Origin: Isoetes taiwanensis
Taxonomy: Eukaryota; Streptophyta; Lycopodiopsida; Isoetales; Isoetaceae
NCBI GenBank assembly: GCA_021234155.1
Contig: JAJEKV010000326.1
Location: 186,001 to 250,000 of the forward strand
Length of the DNA: 64,000 nucleotides
Direction: 5' to 3'
Each line of letters starts with the position of its first letter. The first letter of the stretch is position 1. The notes beneath the pieces were generated by a model. It was not told the origin of the DNA and made no database searches. It saw only the letters and a program-made list of their open reading frames with translations. This document shows, piece by piece, positions 12,181 through 23,269 of this stretch. Made by a program: the position numbers and the translations under genes.

Positions 12181-13049
12181 GAGGCGATGTGCCATGTGAA
12201 TTGAGACTATCAATCTCCACTTTCTTCATATGGGCAAATGTGCATAAGGTTGTGGACTCCGTCTAATCATGGGATGGATCTGGTGCTGGTAATATATCGT
12301 CTGAATCTGTACTAAGGCACTAGCATCTTCCTCGGTGTCTACCTATATGTACTTGTTACTTGTTGTACATTCCATCAGAAGAATCACTAAGCTCGTCTCT
12401 TCTTCCAGTAGGCCTTGAGGTATTGCGGACCCATAGCCACAGTGTAGGCAAGTATGGAAGTCGATCATTGCCCATACTGACTACCTTCAGAAAGTAGAAG
12501 ATGTGACAGTCTCTTGCATAAGAATCTGATACGGGACTGTGGATTTTATCCCAAGTGTCCGGATGAGAAGGCTCTCTTGCACTTGCTCTAGATTGTTCCA
12601 CGTGGCCAAGGATATGACCGGACTCTAGACTTTGATCTCGTATAAAAAAATGGAATCCATCAGAACCTTGAACAAGTGACAGATAAGCCCAGTCATACAG
12701 CTCTGCCTTGTAACTATGTTCTGCATTGCATACATGGTCTTTCAGCTCGACATTGTCACTCATGAACGGATGGAAGACAGTATGTGGTAGTCAAAAACTC
12801 TATGCCAAGTACTTGTAGGTTTGTGCTACTTCCACATTTTTCCCTTGATAAGTAAATGACGGAAATTTTGTGAGATTCAAAATTTTGAGATAATTTTTTA
12901 GATCAGCGAAGAATTTACAAAAGAACAATATGAAGAAAGGAAAATGGAGATCTAAAGAATGGAAGTGGCTAAAGCTCAAAACAAGAAGGCATCATGGAAG
13001 GGAGGCAAGACGATAGTGGAAGAATAGAAACGCGCGACCTTCAGACTGA

Positions 13050-15173
13050 ATGACAGAAAAGCAGCAACCATGTCCCCAATTCTGGAACAAGTTGGTGCTA
13101 TTTTCTTTGTTGAGACTCATGACCATGATGAATGTAATTTGCCAGTTATCGATCATTTTGTATTGTTAACGTCAGTTCGGAATCCGTGACTTGTACATGG
13201 AGACAAAGGCAATGGAGGCATTGCAGGCTATATTAGAGGTGAGTGCGCTCAGCAAATTAAGGAGATAAAAAGAGATGTACATACTCAATACATTTGAGTG
13301 GAAATAATAGAAACATGTACTAGACCTTTTCTTGCAATTTCTTATTTTGCATCATTGGAAAAAAAAAGGCTTATAAGAAGCAAGACTTAGATTCTAATGG
13401 CCCATTTTTTCATCTGGAATGTTAAGATTTCTATGTAAGGTGAAGTTATATTGATGAAGGACTTTAATTGGAGAACCAATATTGTCACTTCTGAAAAGAA
13501 ATGTAAGTTAAAGCACATACAAGGATAACCAGGACAAAAAAGAGACTATATTTGCCTCAGGCAAGAGGCACTGTTAAGGGAATGTGTACTAGATCTACGT
13601 TTGTTTTGGAAAAAACTGAAAGCTAAAAAGCATGTTGATAATATTTTTTGTCACTTGCCAGATGACTCTCTATTGCGCCATATTCAACAACTGTACTTTA
13701 AAGAGGATGTCAAAAATACTATGTCTTATTTAGATACCAAAGCAACAGATTTCTTTTCTCAGATAGATATTCAACGTGGCGTTGCTCGCCTTGTCAATGA
13801 CAATGCTGCTGATAAATTTGGGCTTGTTGCAGAAATGATTAAATGGGCAGGAGATACTATAGTTGGACACACACTAATATATTTAAATAAGTAATTAGAC
13901 AAGAATGGCAATGTAGCCGAGTAATTTCGGTGCATAAGGGAGGAGACAACGAGTAGGTGAGTAACTACCGCACTATTTTACTGAGCAACCTATGGGCTAA
14001 GCTCTTTGCTATTATACTGGAGAAAAACACAGATACTAGAGCAGTTGACATGCAGGTTTTAGAGTACGACAGTCTATCATTAACCAAATTGTGACAACAT
14101 GGGTAGTTACGGAAAGTTTTAGGGGTAAGAAAAAAGCTTCACTATTTTGCGTTGTGGAATGTTAAAAAAACTTTTGACACTGTTCGTTTATGGGCTAGAG
14201 TGGAGGCACTGAATATACCTGGGAAACTCAAAAATGTTGTTAAACTCTTGTATGAAAGTGTGCTGGTTGAACTTTCTCATCCATGGGAATCAAATGAGAA
14301 GATTACTAGTAATATAAGTGTCAAACAGGGCTGCCTGCTATCTCCTATGCTATTTATCATTTGGAGGATTGGATTGTATATCAAGGAGGTGAGCTCCACC
14401 AGTTGCCTAATGTAATTGCTCTATTGCTATACGCAGATGATGTGCTTCTCATGTGCCAAAAAGAAAGAAGCAATGTTGACGCATTTGGAGATTCTTTCTC
14501 AACTTCTGTGCGAATACGAAGATGATTCATTGACTCTACCGGAAGGAAGGATTACTAACCAAGGTGATGTCGTTGGCACATGGAAGAAACATCACTTTTT
14601 GTATAAATAACATCCCGTAGAAACAATTGTGTCTTTTACATATATTGGGATCATCCTAAGCAATGATTATAGAAGGAACTATTGCATTGAGCAAAGACGT
14701 GATAATGCTTTGAAAGCCTTTTGTGTGCTACAGAAAAAAACAAGCAAGTAAATCTATGGAATTGGCCTTTAAAAAAAATATTGTGTAAAATGCTTGTTGA
14801 ATTCTTTAGGGACGTGAGATGTGGGGCCAGCCCATTAATGGAAGTCCATAGAGAAGGTACAAAAGAGGTTTCTCCATGTTGAATTGGGGTTGAAATTACA
14901 GACACCTTATGACATGATGTTGGCGGAGGCAGATTTACTTCCACTTGAAGCTGAGACAATAATTTAGTTCGTCATTTACCTGAATAAGGTCAAGAGAATG
15001 TCAATAGATTACCACCCAAGAGTTGCATTGTGAGAGGTTGATATAATGATGCTGATAATTAGCTTGCAAAATGGAATGTTCATACTGATGAACTAGGTGG
15101 CTCAAAGCAGGAAATAAGGGACATGATGACAAGAAAAGGCCAAGCAAGTTTATGGCAATTTTAAAATTTTGAA
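13050..15173 (+). mobile_element. Degenerate LINE (endonuclease plus reverse transcriptase)
   Basis: Remnants of ORF2 occur in order. There is an endonuclease stretch with a Val-Glu-Thr-His motif near 13110, followed by Gly-Gly-Ile-Ala-Gly-Tyr-Ile-Arg. The pre-RT and RT segments are at 13601-13894 and 14152-14415, including Phe-Asp-Thr-Val and the Gln-Gly-Cys-Leu-Leu-Ser-Pro motif. The catalytic Tyr-Ala-Asp-Asp is encoded at 14430-14441, and a C-terminal piece lies near 14880-14970. Several frame changes and stops interrupt it. Its right part is cut by the structured element at 15174. Confidence 0.7.
13601..14610 (+). pseudogene. LINE reverse transcriptase fragment
   Basis: The open pieces at 13601-13894, 14152-14415 and 14416-14610 together cover the fingers and palm of a non-LTR reverse transcriptase. 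The motif with the two catalytic aspartates is intact at 14430-14441, but the frame is broken on both sides, so no working enzyme is made from this copy. Confidence 0.65.
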
Positions 15174-15374
15174 ATTCTTGCACTGCGACTCGCATGAAAC
15201 CAACAACATCCCTAGGTTTTTCATTCATCTCAGCAGATTTTTCTACAATGGTATAGGGTGGGTAGCTCCACATCGCAGGCTACCCAAAAAATGAAAAACA
15301 TAGGGAATATCCAGTTATAACACCTGGACCCCAAATAAAATTGCGTGCTACAGATGTTGGCTAGTGTTACCTTG

Positions 15375-15448
15375 CCGAGAACTTATCGCAGGGATTAAAA
15401 ACCCCCCTTCGGGTTTTCGAGGGAAAAACCCTAGCGATAAAATCTCGG
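15375..15448 (-). other. Nested hairpin matching a LINE 3' module
   Basis: Arms in order: CCGAGA with TCTCGG (15375-15380 and 15443-15448), TTATCGC with GCGATAA, AGGG with CCCT, and AAAACCC with GGGTTTT (right arm 15411-15417). The stretch from the GATTAAAAA segment to TAGCGA closely matches the reverse complement of 26443-26487 in the 3' untranslated end of the LINE. Confidence 0.6.
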
Positions 15449-15575
15449 CAAGGGGCTTGGACAACGCAGGGCTGCTAAACGTTCCCACAAAAAAACCCAC
15501 GCTCCACAGAGAATACCGAAGTCACGCATCACCCCTGGACCTGCACATCATCAACAGAAAAACCAATAGCGAAAA

Positions 15576-15675
15576 AACCTCGAAAAGCGAGGGGCTGGTC
15601 ACGCGTGCCACGCGACAAAAAACAACATTTAAACCTCGAAAAAGCGAGGGGCTGGTCACGCGTGCCACGCGACAA
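15576..15675. repeat. Two tandem hairpin modules inside copy 2
   Basis: 15576-15617 and 15632-15675 are near-identical. Each carries a CCTCG...CGAGG hairpin and a CGCGTGCCACGCG block. Copy 1 has, at the corresponding place (10968-11015), two tandem copies of a different small hairpin based on CACCC...GGGTG. Confidence 0.7.
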
Positions 15676-16784
15676 TTATAACAAATATGAACATATAAAT
15701 AACAATTTTAAGGGGGGGAAGGGTGGGAGCCATGGATACTGCTGAGAGATGAGAAAGCGCCGATGAAACGTCGATGAAGAACTCTGCAATAAAGAGCGAT
15801 CCCCCAACCTGATGAACGGCCTAAAAATGCATGCGATGCATGCATGCGACGCATGCAATGCATGCATGCTCGTCTTATGTAAGAATGTCGATCCGCTACA
15901 CGAATCGATGACATTCTTGCACTGCGACTCGCATGAAACTAACAACATCCCGATACCAGAGAACTTCAAATACTAGATCCGAGGAGAAAAGTTGAAGATT
16001 GTCCTATGCCGGACAAAAGGGCAAAGATAGAAGAGGTTAGGAAAGAATATGAATGGTCAAGAAAGAGTAGCTCATGCAAGAAGAAGCCCCTCTTCCGCAT
16101 GAGATCAAAGAATAGAAGCCATGGATACTGCTACGCGAATCGATGACATTTATAGTTTTTCACATCCATGCTCATATTATTGCTTTATATGTCCCTTTGT
16201 TGTAAAGGTGTTGCGAACAATAACAAGTAAGAACAAGTAAGCAAACCATGGCTGCTTTTGGTCAGCTAAGATACCAACTATAAAAAATGGTCAAACTTCA
16301 AAAAGTTTGTCCAAGCAAATCTTGAAAGTTTATCGAAACACTTGAAAGAGTTTCGCTAACCCATAGAAAAAATTGGAACAAATTACAGACTAATTACAGA
16401 CTAGTTTAGCTAAAGTCATTCTGGCTAATAAGACATATAAGATTCGTAATTTATTCCCTACCAGAGTCCCCAACATGCGTTCTGGACCATGGGATTGATG
16501 GATCTGATGACTGATGTTTGTCCAAAGTGCACCTCGTGCCAAATATTTACCATATAAAATCTCATGTTTTTCAAAACAGAAGTCTCACTAGAGACCATTG
16601 ATCATGTATTAGCATTCTATTTTCATATGACTATATGTCGAATAACCTCAGAGAGAGAAACCACTTGGCCAGACATTCACCATTCTGGGAGGTTCCATGC
16701 TTGAAATGCATGCTTGATTTCACCTCAGAACATTGATGGAGAAAGCAAATGCCTTAGTAGGGAGAGGAACAACTAAGAAATGGC

Positions 16785-17460
16785 TATCATATAGAATAGA
16801 ATAGAATAGAATAGAATACAATACAATTATCGTCCATAGTGTCTTGAGACCACTGGACGTGTGTAGCATGTGCGAGCTCCTCTTTTGGGTCATTACAAGC
16901 AGGACATGTTGGTAGCCCTTTTGTAGGCTTATCTTAGTCTTATACAATACCCGCACCCCGCTTATAATTGGCTTCATGGCCATGCAAGAGTGCTTTGTTA
17001 TCACCAGCTTTGAGCTGTAGACATTTGTGGGCTCGAATATCCCACTTTGGATAGTGGACATTTTGGTGTCTGTCAGTCATCTCTCCAATTGCGTCTGCGA
17101 GGTTTGATAGTGTACTGTCTTGTGCCATGACAATGTATATCGGGTGACCCCAACTTATCCTATTGAATCTGATTCTTATGTCTGTGTATATGCTCGCATT
17201 GGTTGAGCATACGGATTTCATCTTCGAATTCACCAATGTCGCAAATTCGGCATATACGGTCTTCCCTTTTTACCAATGTTGCAAATTCGGTATATACGGC
17301 CAAGAAGTCCCTGAGATCATATTGGCCAGCTGCCACTCTCGTTGCGTCCCCCTTTTTTGTTGGCCGGAGCTTGCCTGATCTGCCATTCTGTTCTGATTGG
17401 ATTCGATATTGAGTTCCACTTTTCCCTTCTATTGCCTTGTTTTTGGCAGTAACTTCCACT
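16785..17460 (-). mobile_element. 5'-truncated LINE 3' end, minus strand
   Basis: Read on the minus strand, the fragment runs from an ORF2 C-terminal piece with the Cys-x2-Cys...Glu-Asp-Glu...Cys motif (17160-17260) to a 3' end with ATGGACGATA followed by an ATTCT repeat tail (16790-16818). This fits insertion by target-primed reverse transcription with 5' truncation. A local duplication of the CCAATGT(C/T)GCAAATTCGG segment lies at 17232-17300. Confidence 0.55.
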
Positions 17461-20400
17461 AAAACTGGCTTGGTAATGTTCCATTTTTCCCTTTTTTTCG
17501 CCTACAAACATGATTACTTTTGAAGTTCGGATGGTAGGTTTAACCCACCCTATTACGGTTGATCAGCTGGGGATGACCCTCTATGTACCATCCTTATTGG
17601 ATTCGGGTTTGATTGAAACGTGGTCTCACATCCTGGTGGATCGGATACTAGTTAGCAAGTCTTGTCCTCGCTATACTGGTATACAGTGCATGTTTTTTCC
17701 ACAGTCTATAACGTAGCCCGTCCTCCTCTTTGGTGGTTAATCTATAGTGCTATCTTTTCCCTTTACTTTAGCATTTTTTGTTTAAAGTATATTTCCTAAA
17801 TTTTGGTGGTACGGGTACCAGTTGATGGGTCGAGCCTTCACTATCCTGATATATGGTGGAGAGAGTGCCTCTCTGTCCGGTAACTTAGCCCAGTCTCCTT
17901 TTCTTCTGTTATATCAAGCATCTTATTTTAGTGTGAGCCTTTTGATATAGCGAATGTATGTATGTTTTAGTAGAATAGAGTATTTTATTGTTCCTTTGAC
18001 CGGACTAGCCATCGGACTTGTGTAGTGCCCACTAGTCTTCTTATAAAAGAAGGGCTAGCCAAGTGGGACTCATATATGCAATCATCCTATGGGCTAAAAT
18101 TGTTCTTTTAATATCCCAGACCCCCGTTTTCTATTGGCTTCATGGCCATTTTGGGGAGGCATCGTTACCTAAGGCTTTGTTGGTTCTTACCACATGGGTT
18201 ACCTTCCAAACCGTGATGCATGCCCTTTGTCATCTCAACCCTTTGTTAGTAGTTCATGTGAGGTATGTTTCACACCTTATATGTTCCCTACACCTATTTC
18301 TAATTTCTTTCAGCAGCTTTAGCAAAATCCATCAGCATTCACTTAGCTATCTAATTTGGAAATACAAATCACCCTTACTATAGTACGCTAAAAAGAACAC
18401 AAATCACTCTTACTATAGTACGCAAAAAGATATAAATATCCGTATTTATATCAAAATCTCATAGATTATATGAAATTCAGTGTCGGACTGAAGCCAAAGC
18501 ACCTTCTAATCAGACCATTTCAAAAATATAGTTGGAGCAGACCAGTTCGGAAACATAGTTGGAGCAGATAGTTGAACGCAGTTAGTTGGAAACAGACCAG
18601 TTGGAAGTAGACCAGTTGGGAGCAGATGGATATGGAGCAGACTAGTTGGGGCAGACCGAGTAAACCAGAAAGATTGAGAAAATCGTGCAGATTGAGGGGG
18701 ATCCTGCCCTTAATTTGGCGTCAGTTCTTCCTTCTTAGGCGAGGGCTCCCCATCTTTTTAAATTTGCTCAGTCAGCATTCTGCGTACATATTCAAGCAAA
18801 TTTTCTCACAGTAGTTCACACACATCTTGGCATAGTTACCCATCCACAGTACATGTTGATACCTTTCGAATTTCTCCCAATTAATTGCAACAGGTTAAAG
18901 CACGTCAGTCGCTTATCTCTATCCTCTTGCCTTATTGTGTCATTTTTGTCTCCCAAAACTCTCATTATTTCTAACATCCTGAGCACAAGCTACACAAGAG
19001 TTCAATCCCCTTTCCAGATAGAGGCATGCTCTGTTGCAAAGCACCATGGTCCTACATCCTCTAATTCCTTGTTGTATGGGATCGTCAGATTGCCAGGCAG
19101 TCTGGATTTCTTTCTTTCTGGCTGGCCCATCTTCTTGGGTTACCACCTCCACAATTCTCTTCCGCTTGCGCGTCTACTATGCACCTATAACCCTTCCGTG
19201 TGATATCGCTTCCGTTTGTGGAGGTGTCGTCGTTATGCTGGCTATGGCACTTCCCGTTTGCTTATTGTCTCTCATCTGGTCTGAGTGTTTCATACTTATA
19301 CTCATTTAGAGTTTATACTTCCCTTCTCCCACAATATCTTCACAATCGTTAAATTAAATGCAAAAGATCTACTTGTGTTCGGATGATCATGTGCCTGGTA
19401 TATGCCGATGTTGATTTCGTACACATGTACACCCCGTCCTTCCACGTAGTCTAACCCGCTTTATGACCTAACCTTGCACCTGCCAATTTTTAATATACCC
19501 CCTTAACCTATTCTACTGCTTTATTTTTATAAACTCATACCCTACAATCTTTTTATACGAAGCATCCTATTTATTAGACTCCTATTATCTCTTTGATTTG
19601 ACATCTATTATTAGCTTAGAGTTCACGCCCCTCTTTCGAGTATTCAGATATTATTACCCGCCGTTTTAAATTCCTCTAATTACTTAATAATATAAATTTC
19701 CGAAGCTATCTCACGTGATCCCCCATCGTCTCCGAAATTTGAAATGTCTCCCGTTGGTCCAGTATCTTCATCGATTCCGTCTGTTCTGTGCGGTAGGTAT
19801 TCAGTCTCATTACTCCAATCTAGTGTCGAAGCTATCTCGCGTGATGCTGTCATATTTATCCTTGGTTGGCTCGTTCCTGATTCTTACAATTATTCTTTTG
19901 CCTATATATTCCGAGTATCATATCGAACCACATTTCCTTTCTAAGCATCCATCTAGAGTCAGAGGTTTTATTTTCTAATAAACATTAAGAAGCAGCCACA
20001 TCTATTTAAGCATTTTAACTGCAGAATTAATCTGTGTTAACCTTCCTACATAGTCAAAGAAGAGAGAGAAATTCCAGAATGTGACACACCCATCCAACAC
20101 ATATCAGAGTGTTAGAAGGCTGATATTATGGCTTTAGAAGCCACGTAAGTACCTAAGGTTTTTAGTAAACGATAAAAAAACTCTGGATATCTGAGCCGTA
20201 CATATTATATTTAACGGTTATTACATCCTAAAACATCAATTATATATCTGAAATTCCTTGCATAAAATTGCCTTGCTGGTCTCCTAAGCTGAAACCCTAT
20301 CCCAAATCCCCTTCCCCCCCGGGTATCTTCAACAATTGTTTGAAGAGTCAGCGTATAATCTAGATGGTTTTCAAACATAGCCAGTAACCTATCCAGCTTT

Positions 20401-21073
20401 TTGAGTGAGAACTACATTTTATCCAGGAGTACCAGCACATGTGCTTCCTTTCGTTACTGGAACAAGTGATAATTAATGATGAAGTGAGGTCTCAGATCAT
20501 TTGGTATCCATAGATCTGTCTTTTTTAAGAGCTTCTCTAATGCCATGCATCGATCACTTCTTTTTTGGGTTTGTATAAACAAATCCAACAGTACACTTTT
20601 CCCCATAGCGTCCTCTTCTTTCTCTAGTCCATTCATAGGGGGCTCTTACCTTTGTTATCCGCTCCACACAGTGCTTGAACTCGATCTGTATTTCTTCTTG
20701 AACTTTCTCTGTACCTCCTTTTGGATCACATTTAACTCATCCAGTATCGCTTGTGCTCTTACTCTTTGCATCATCAAATCCTCTTGTAGTAACCATCATC
20801 TTTTATCTGCCGCCTATCCTCTTTCTCCCATGATCGTCAAATACCCATATTGTTTTTCTTACTTCTCTAGAGACTAACCGTTAAGTTCAAAAAGAAAAAC
20901 ATGTACATTTTCGAAAATTATGATCGTTGTGGACGGATCTGCAGCTAGGCACTGGAAACTGTATGTCCCATCTGGCTCCCAAAATTTGATGCAACTACCC
21001 GGGGGAAGGACAAAGAAAAAGAAAAAAGAACAAGAAAAACAAAAGCAAAAAGCAAAAGGTTAAGGTACTCTGG
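17461..21073. other. Repeat-rich non-coding stretch
   Basis: No supported gene was found. 17510-17600 encodes a short Pro-Ile-Thr-Val-Asp-x-Leu peptide that also occurs in the LINE ORF1 region near 33490, so this part is probably an ORF1 remnant. An ATTGGCTTCATGGCCAT word is shared by 16960-16985 (inside the minus-strand LINE) and 18136-18155. The remainder is pyrimidine-rich and without recognisable coding signal. Confidence 0.4.
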
Positions 21074-21348
21074 GGGTGAAAGCATGTTAGGGCCTACATA
21101 AAAAATTACCAAAAAGGTACTTTTCTGTGTACTTCTGTGCAAGTACATAATTGTATTTTAAAGTACCTAGACTACAAGATTGACTAAAAGAAATTGTGTT
21201 ATGTTCAAGAGTAGTAGTACATACATGTTGTAAGGTACTTTGTGATGTCAAGAAGATGTTAAGAACTCAAATATATCATCATCTTTGACTACACAGAGTA
21301 TTTTCCAGGTAGTTTCCAAAACATGTAGGCCCTAACATGCTCTTACCC
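21074..21348. mobile_element. Small inverted-repeat element (MITE-like)
   Basis: A perfect 19-base inverted repeat (21081-21099 and 21323-21341), extended with mismatches to GGGT and ACCC at the outer ends, bounds 275 bp of non-coding AT-rich DNA. The size and structure fit a MITE. No clear target-site duplication was found, so the superfamily is not assigned. Confidence 0.5.
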
Positions 21349-22091
21349 GAGTTGCCATCTCTACATCCGACACCGACGTCGATCGCCCAAAAATATAAGT
21401 TCATAGTCAAACATGTTCGTATAACATCAAACATGTTACAGAGGGTATCAAATAAAAAATGTTCCACAAATTTGAATTGCACTCTATGTGCACTTGGAAT
21501 CATTAACCAATTTCTGGAATAAATGCACATTGTATGCCAAGTTATTGATGGCATATGAATGCTTCTCTCTTAAATTGGTTGCAAGAGATCGTATTTGGAG
21601 ACATTATCTCTAGATCGGATCTTACCACCACTAAACCACCTTGTATGTATATTGCTTGAGGCTCTAGTTCCAATGGCACCTTCTTGCACTTGCATCACTA
21701 GACATAGGACGTAAGCTTGGTGTATTTTCTATTTCTGTTTGATAATGTTTACGCTCTTAGAAAAACAAAGAAAAAGAAAAAACAACTTATATGAACTCAA
21801 GTTTTCAAGCTAGAACCATACCTTCTATTTTTTTTCTTTTTTAAGTGTCAATCCTAAAATCAAGGTAATAGTTTCTTTTCTTTTGTTAGATAGGCAATTT
21901 TTATGCAAGACTAACGGGCTCTAGCATAAAAGAAACTATAAAAGAGCAAACTATAAAAGAAACTATAAAAGAGCTGGAGGAACAGATCGAGAGTAATGAA
22001 CCGGATTGCGGGATTGCCAAAGAGAGATACATCCTCAAAGATCCCACGTGCTCAAAAGACAGTTGGCAGCAGAAAGGCAACGGGTTACAGA

Positions 22092-22830
22092 GATGGAGAC
22101 CCGCATGCAGCAGTTGGAAGATGGGCTTCGCTTGGCCCACTTTGAGAGGCAAAGGGATAAGCGAGGGGACCTTGCCGACTTATGAAGCCTCAGCGTGGAT
22201 TTCCTCCTCACCACCATGGAGACTATGGCAGGCGACAAACAGGGTGTTGAGCAGGATACAGTGGCAACTATTTCCCGCCTCAAGTCAGAAACAGAGGGGT
22301 ATGCCACCGTGATACGAAACGTCCGAGCCCTCGTCGAAGCCAGCCAGGCAGAGCTCAGAACCCTGCAGAGTAGGGCGGAGACACAGGATCGGGAGATTCA
22401 GGAGCTCAAAGCAACCATTGTCCAGCAAGGCAGCGGCCTCTATGCTGAGGTCCATAAACACCTGCAAGACCGCACGAAAGTGAGTTGGCCAAGCGGCAGA
22501 GGTTCCAACAGAGCTAGGCTCAGGACTCAGGCAAGCAGAGGCTCGCAAATACTGGGACAACCAAAGCGCACGTGCCCCACAGCCCACGAGTCGCCAAACA
22601 GGCAGACAGACACCACCTCCTCCACCTCACACACCACATCGCCCTCGCGGTGAGCAGCCCACACGCTCCAGCCAACAGGCATCACCTGCTGGGACAGCTA
22701 ATGTTGCCCCTCGACTCAGTGAGCAGCAGGAGCAGAGCCGCCGACGTCACAATGTGGTGGTGCGTGGACTCTCGGAGGAGGCAGGAGAAGATCTCGCCAA
22801 GTTTATTCGTGATGAGATCCTATCTCAATG
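22092..22830 (+). pseudogene. LINE ORF1 (coiled coil plus RRM-like block)
   Basis: 22195-22653 encodes a heptad-patterned, Glu/Gln/Arg-rich segment expected to form a coiled coil. After a Ser/Thr/Pro-rich linker, another frame (22730-22830) reads Arg-Arg-His-Asn-Val-Val-Val-Arg-Gly-Leu, resembling the first strand of the RNA-binding domain of L1 ORF1p. Many plant L1 elements instead carry a DUF4283/zinc-knuckle ORF1. The reading is interrupted by frame changes, so this copy is not functional. Confidence 0.5.
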
Positions 22831-23269
22831 GCATTCATTGCGGTACACATTGCTAGGGCAAGCGCCCTTGGGACTCAACGCACAGACGCCCGCGTTGTTA
22901 CCTTCACGGTGGCGCATATGCGAATGCACGCGGAAGCCATCCCCTGGGCCGAGTAGGCAATTGAAGGGGATCGCTCAGATGTCGACCGGATTTCACCCGG
23001 ATGCAACAGAGTCCCGACGCAAAAACTGGCCCTGTGTCGGGGACGTTCGTCGAGAGGGGGGCTGCAGCCTTGTCCGGGAAGCTTCGATTTCAGGCCGGGC
23101 GCTCGCCGGAGGCCGTGTCGTAACGCGCCGCCGCCGCTACTCACGCCTCCGCTGCTGCTGCCGCACCCCACCTCCCGGCCCCGGGCCCGGATACATTTGC
23201 TGCGCCGCGACACCGCCCCCTCGCAATCTGGGGCCAGATCATCAGCCCCACATCAATGCCAACAAATAG

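Larger units (their letters stand above)
15174..16147 (-). mobile_element. Structured dimeric element, copy 2
   Basis: This is a second member of the family at 10562-11603, at roughly 70 percent similarity by eye. Unit 1 is 15174-15912 (739 bp) and unit 2 is 15913-16147 (235 bp). Unit 2 is shortened: it jumps from the GGATACTGCT segment to the terminal ACGCGAATCGATGAC. As in copy 1, ATT lies at the left boundary (15174-15176), at the unit junction (15913-15915) and just past the right end (16148-16150). A GGGTAGC...GCTACCC hairpin with the conserved loop CCACATCGC is at 15260-15285, and a long nested hairpin spans 15375-15448. The copy sits at the end of the degenerate LINE. No coding region is supported. 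Confidence 0.6.

Noticed and set aside
10562-16147. Hammerhead ribozyme (retrozyme) in the dimeric element
   Set aside because: Both strands were read for the CUGANGA and GAAA core. GAAAC occurs near the unit start, but no CUGANGA with correctly placed stems was found.
22285-22587. Minus-strand 100-codon frame
   Set aside because: It is a shadow of the LINE ORF1 remnant.
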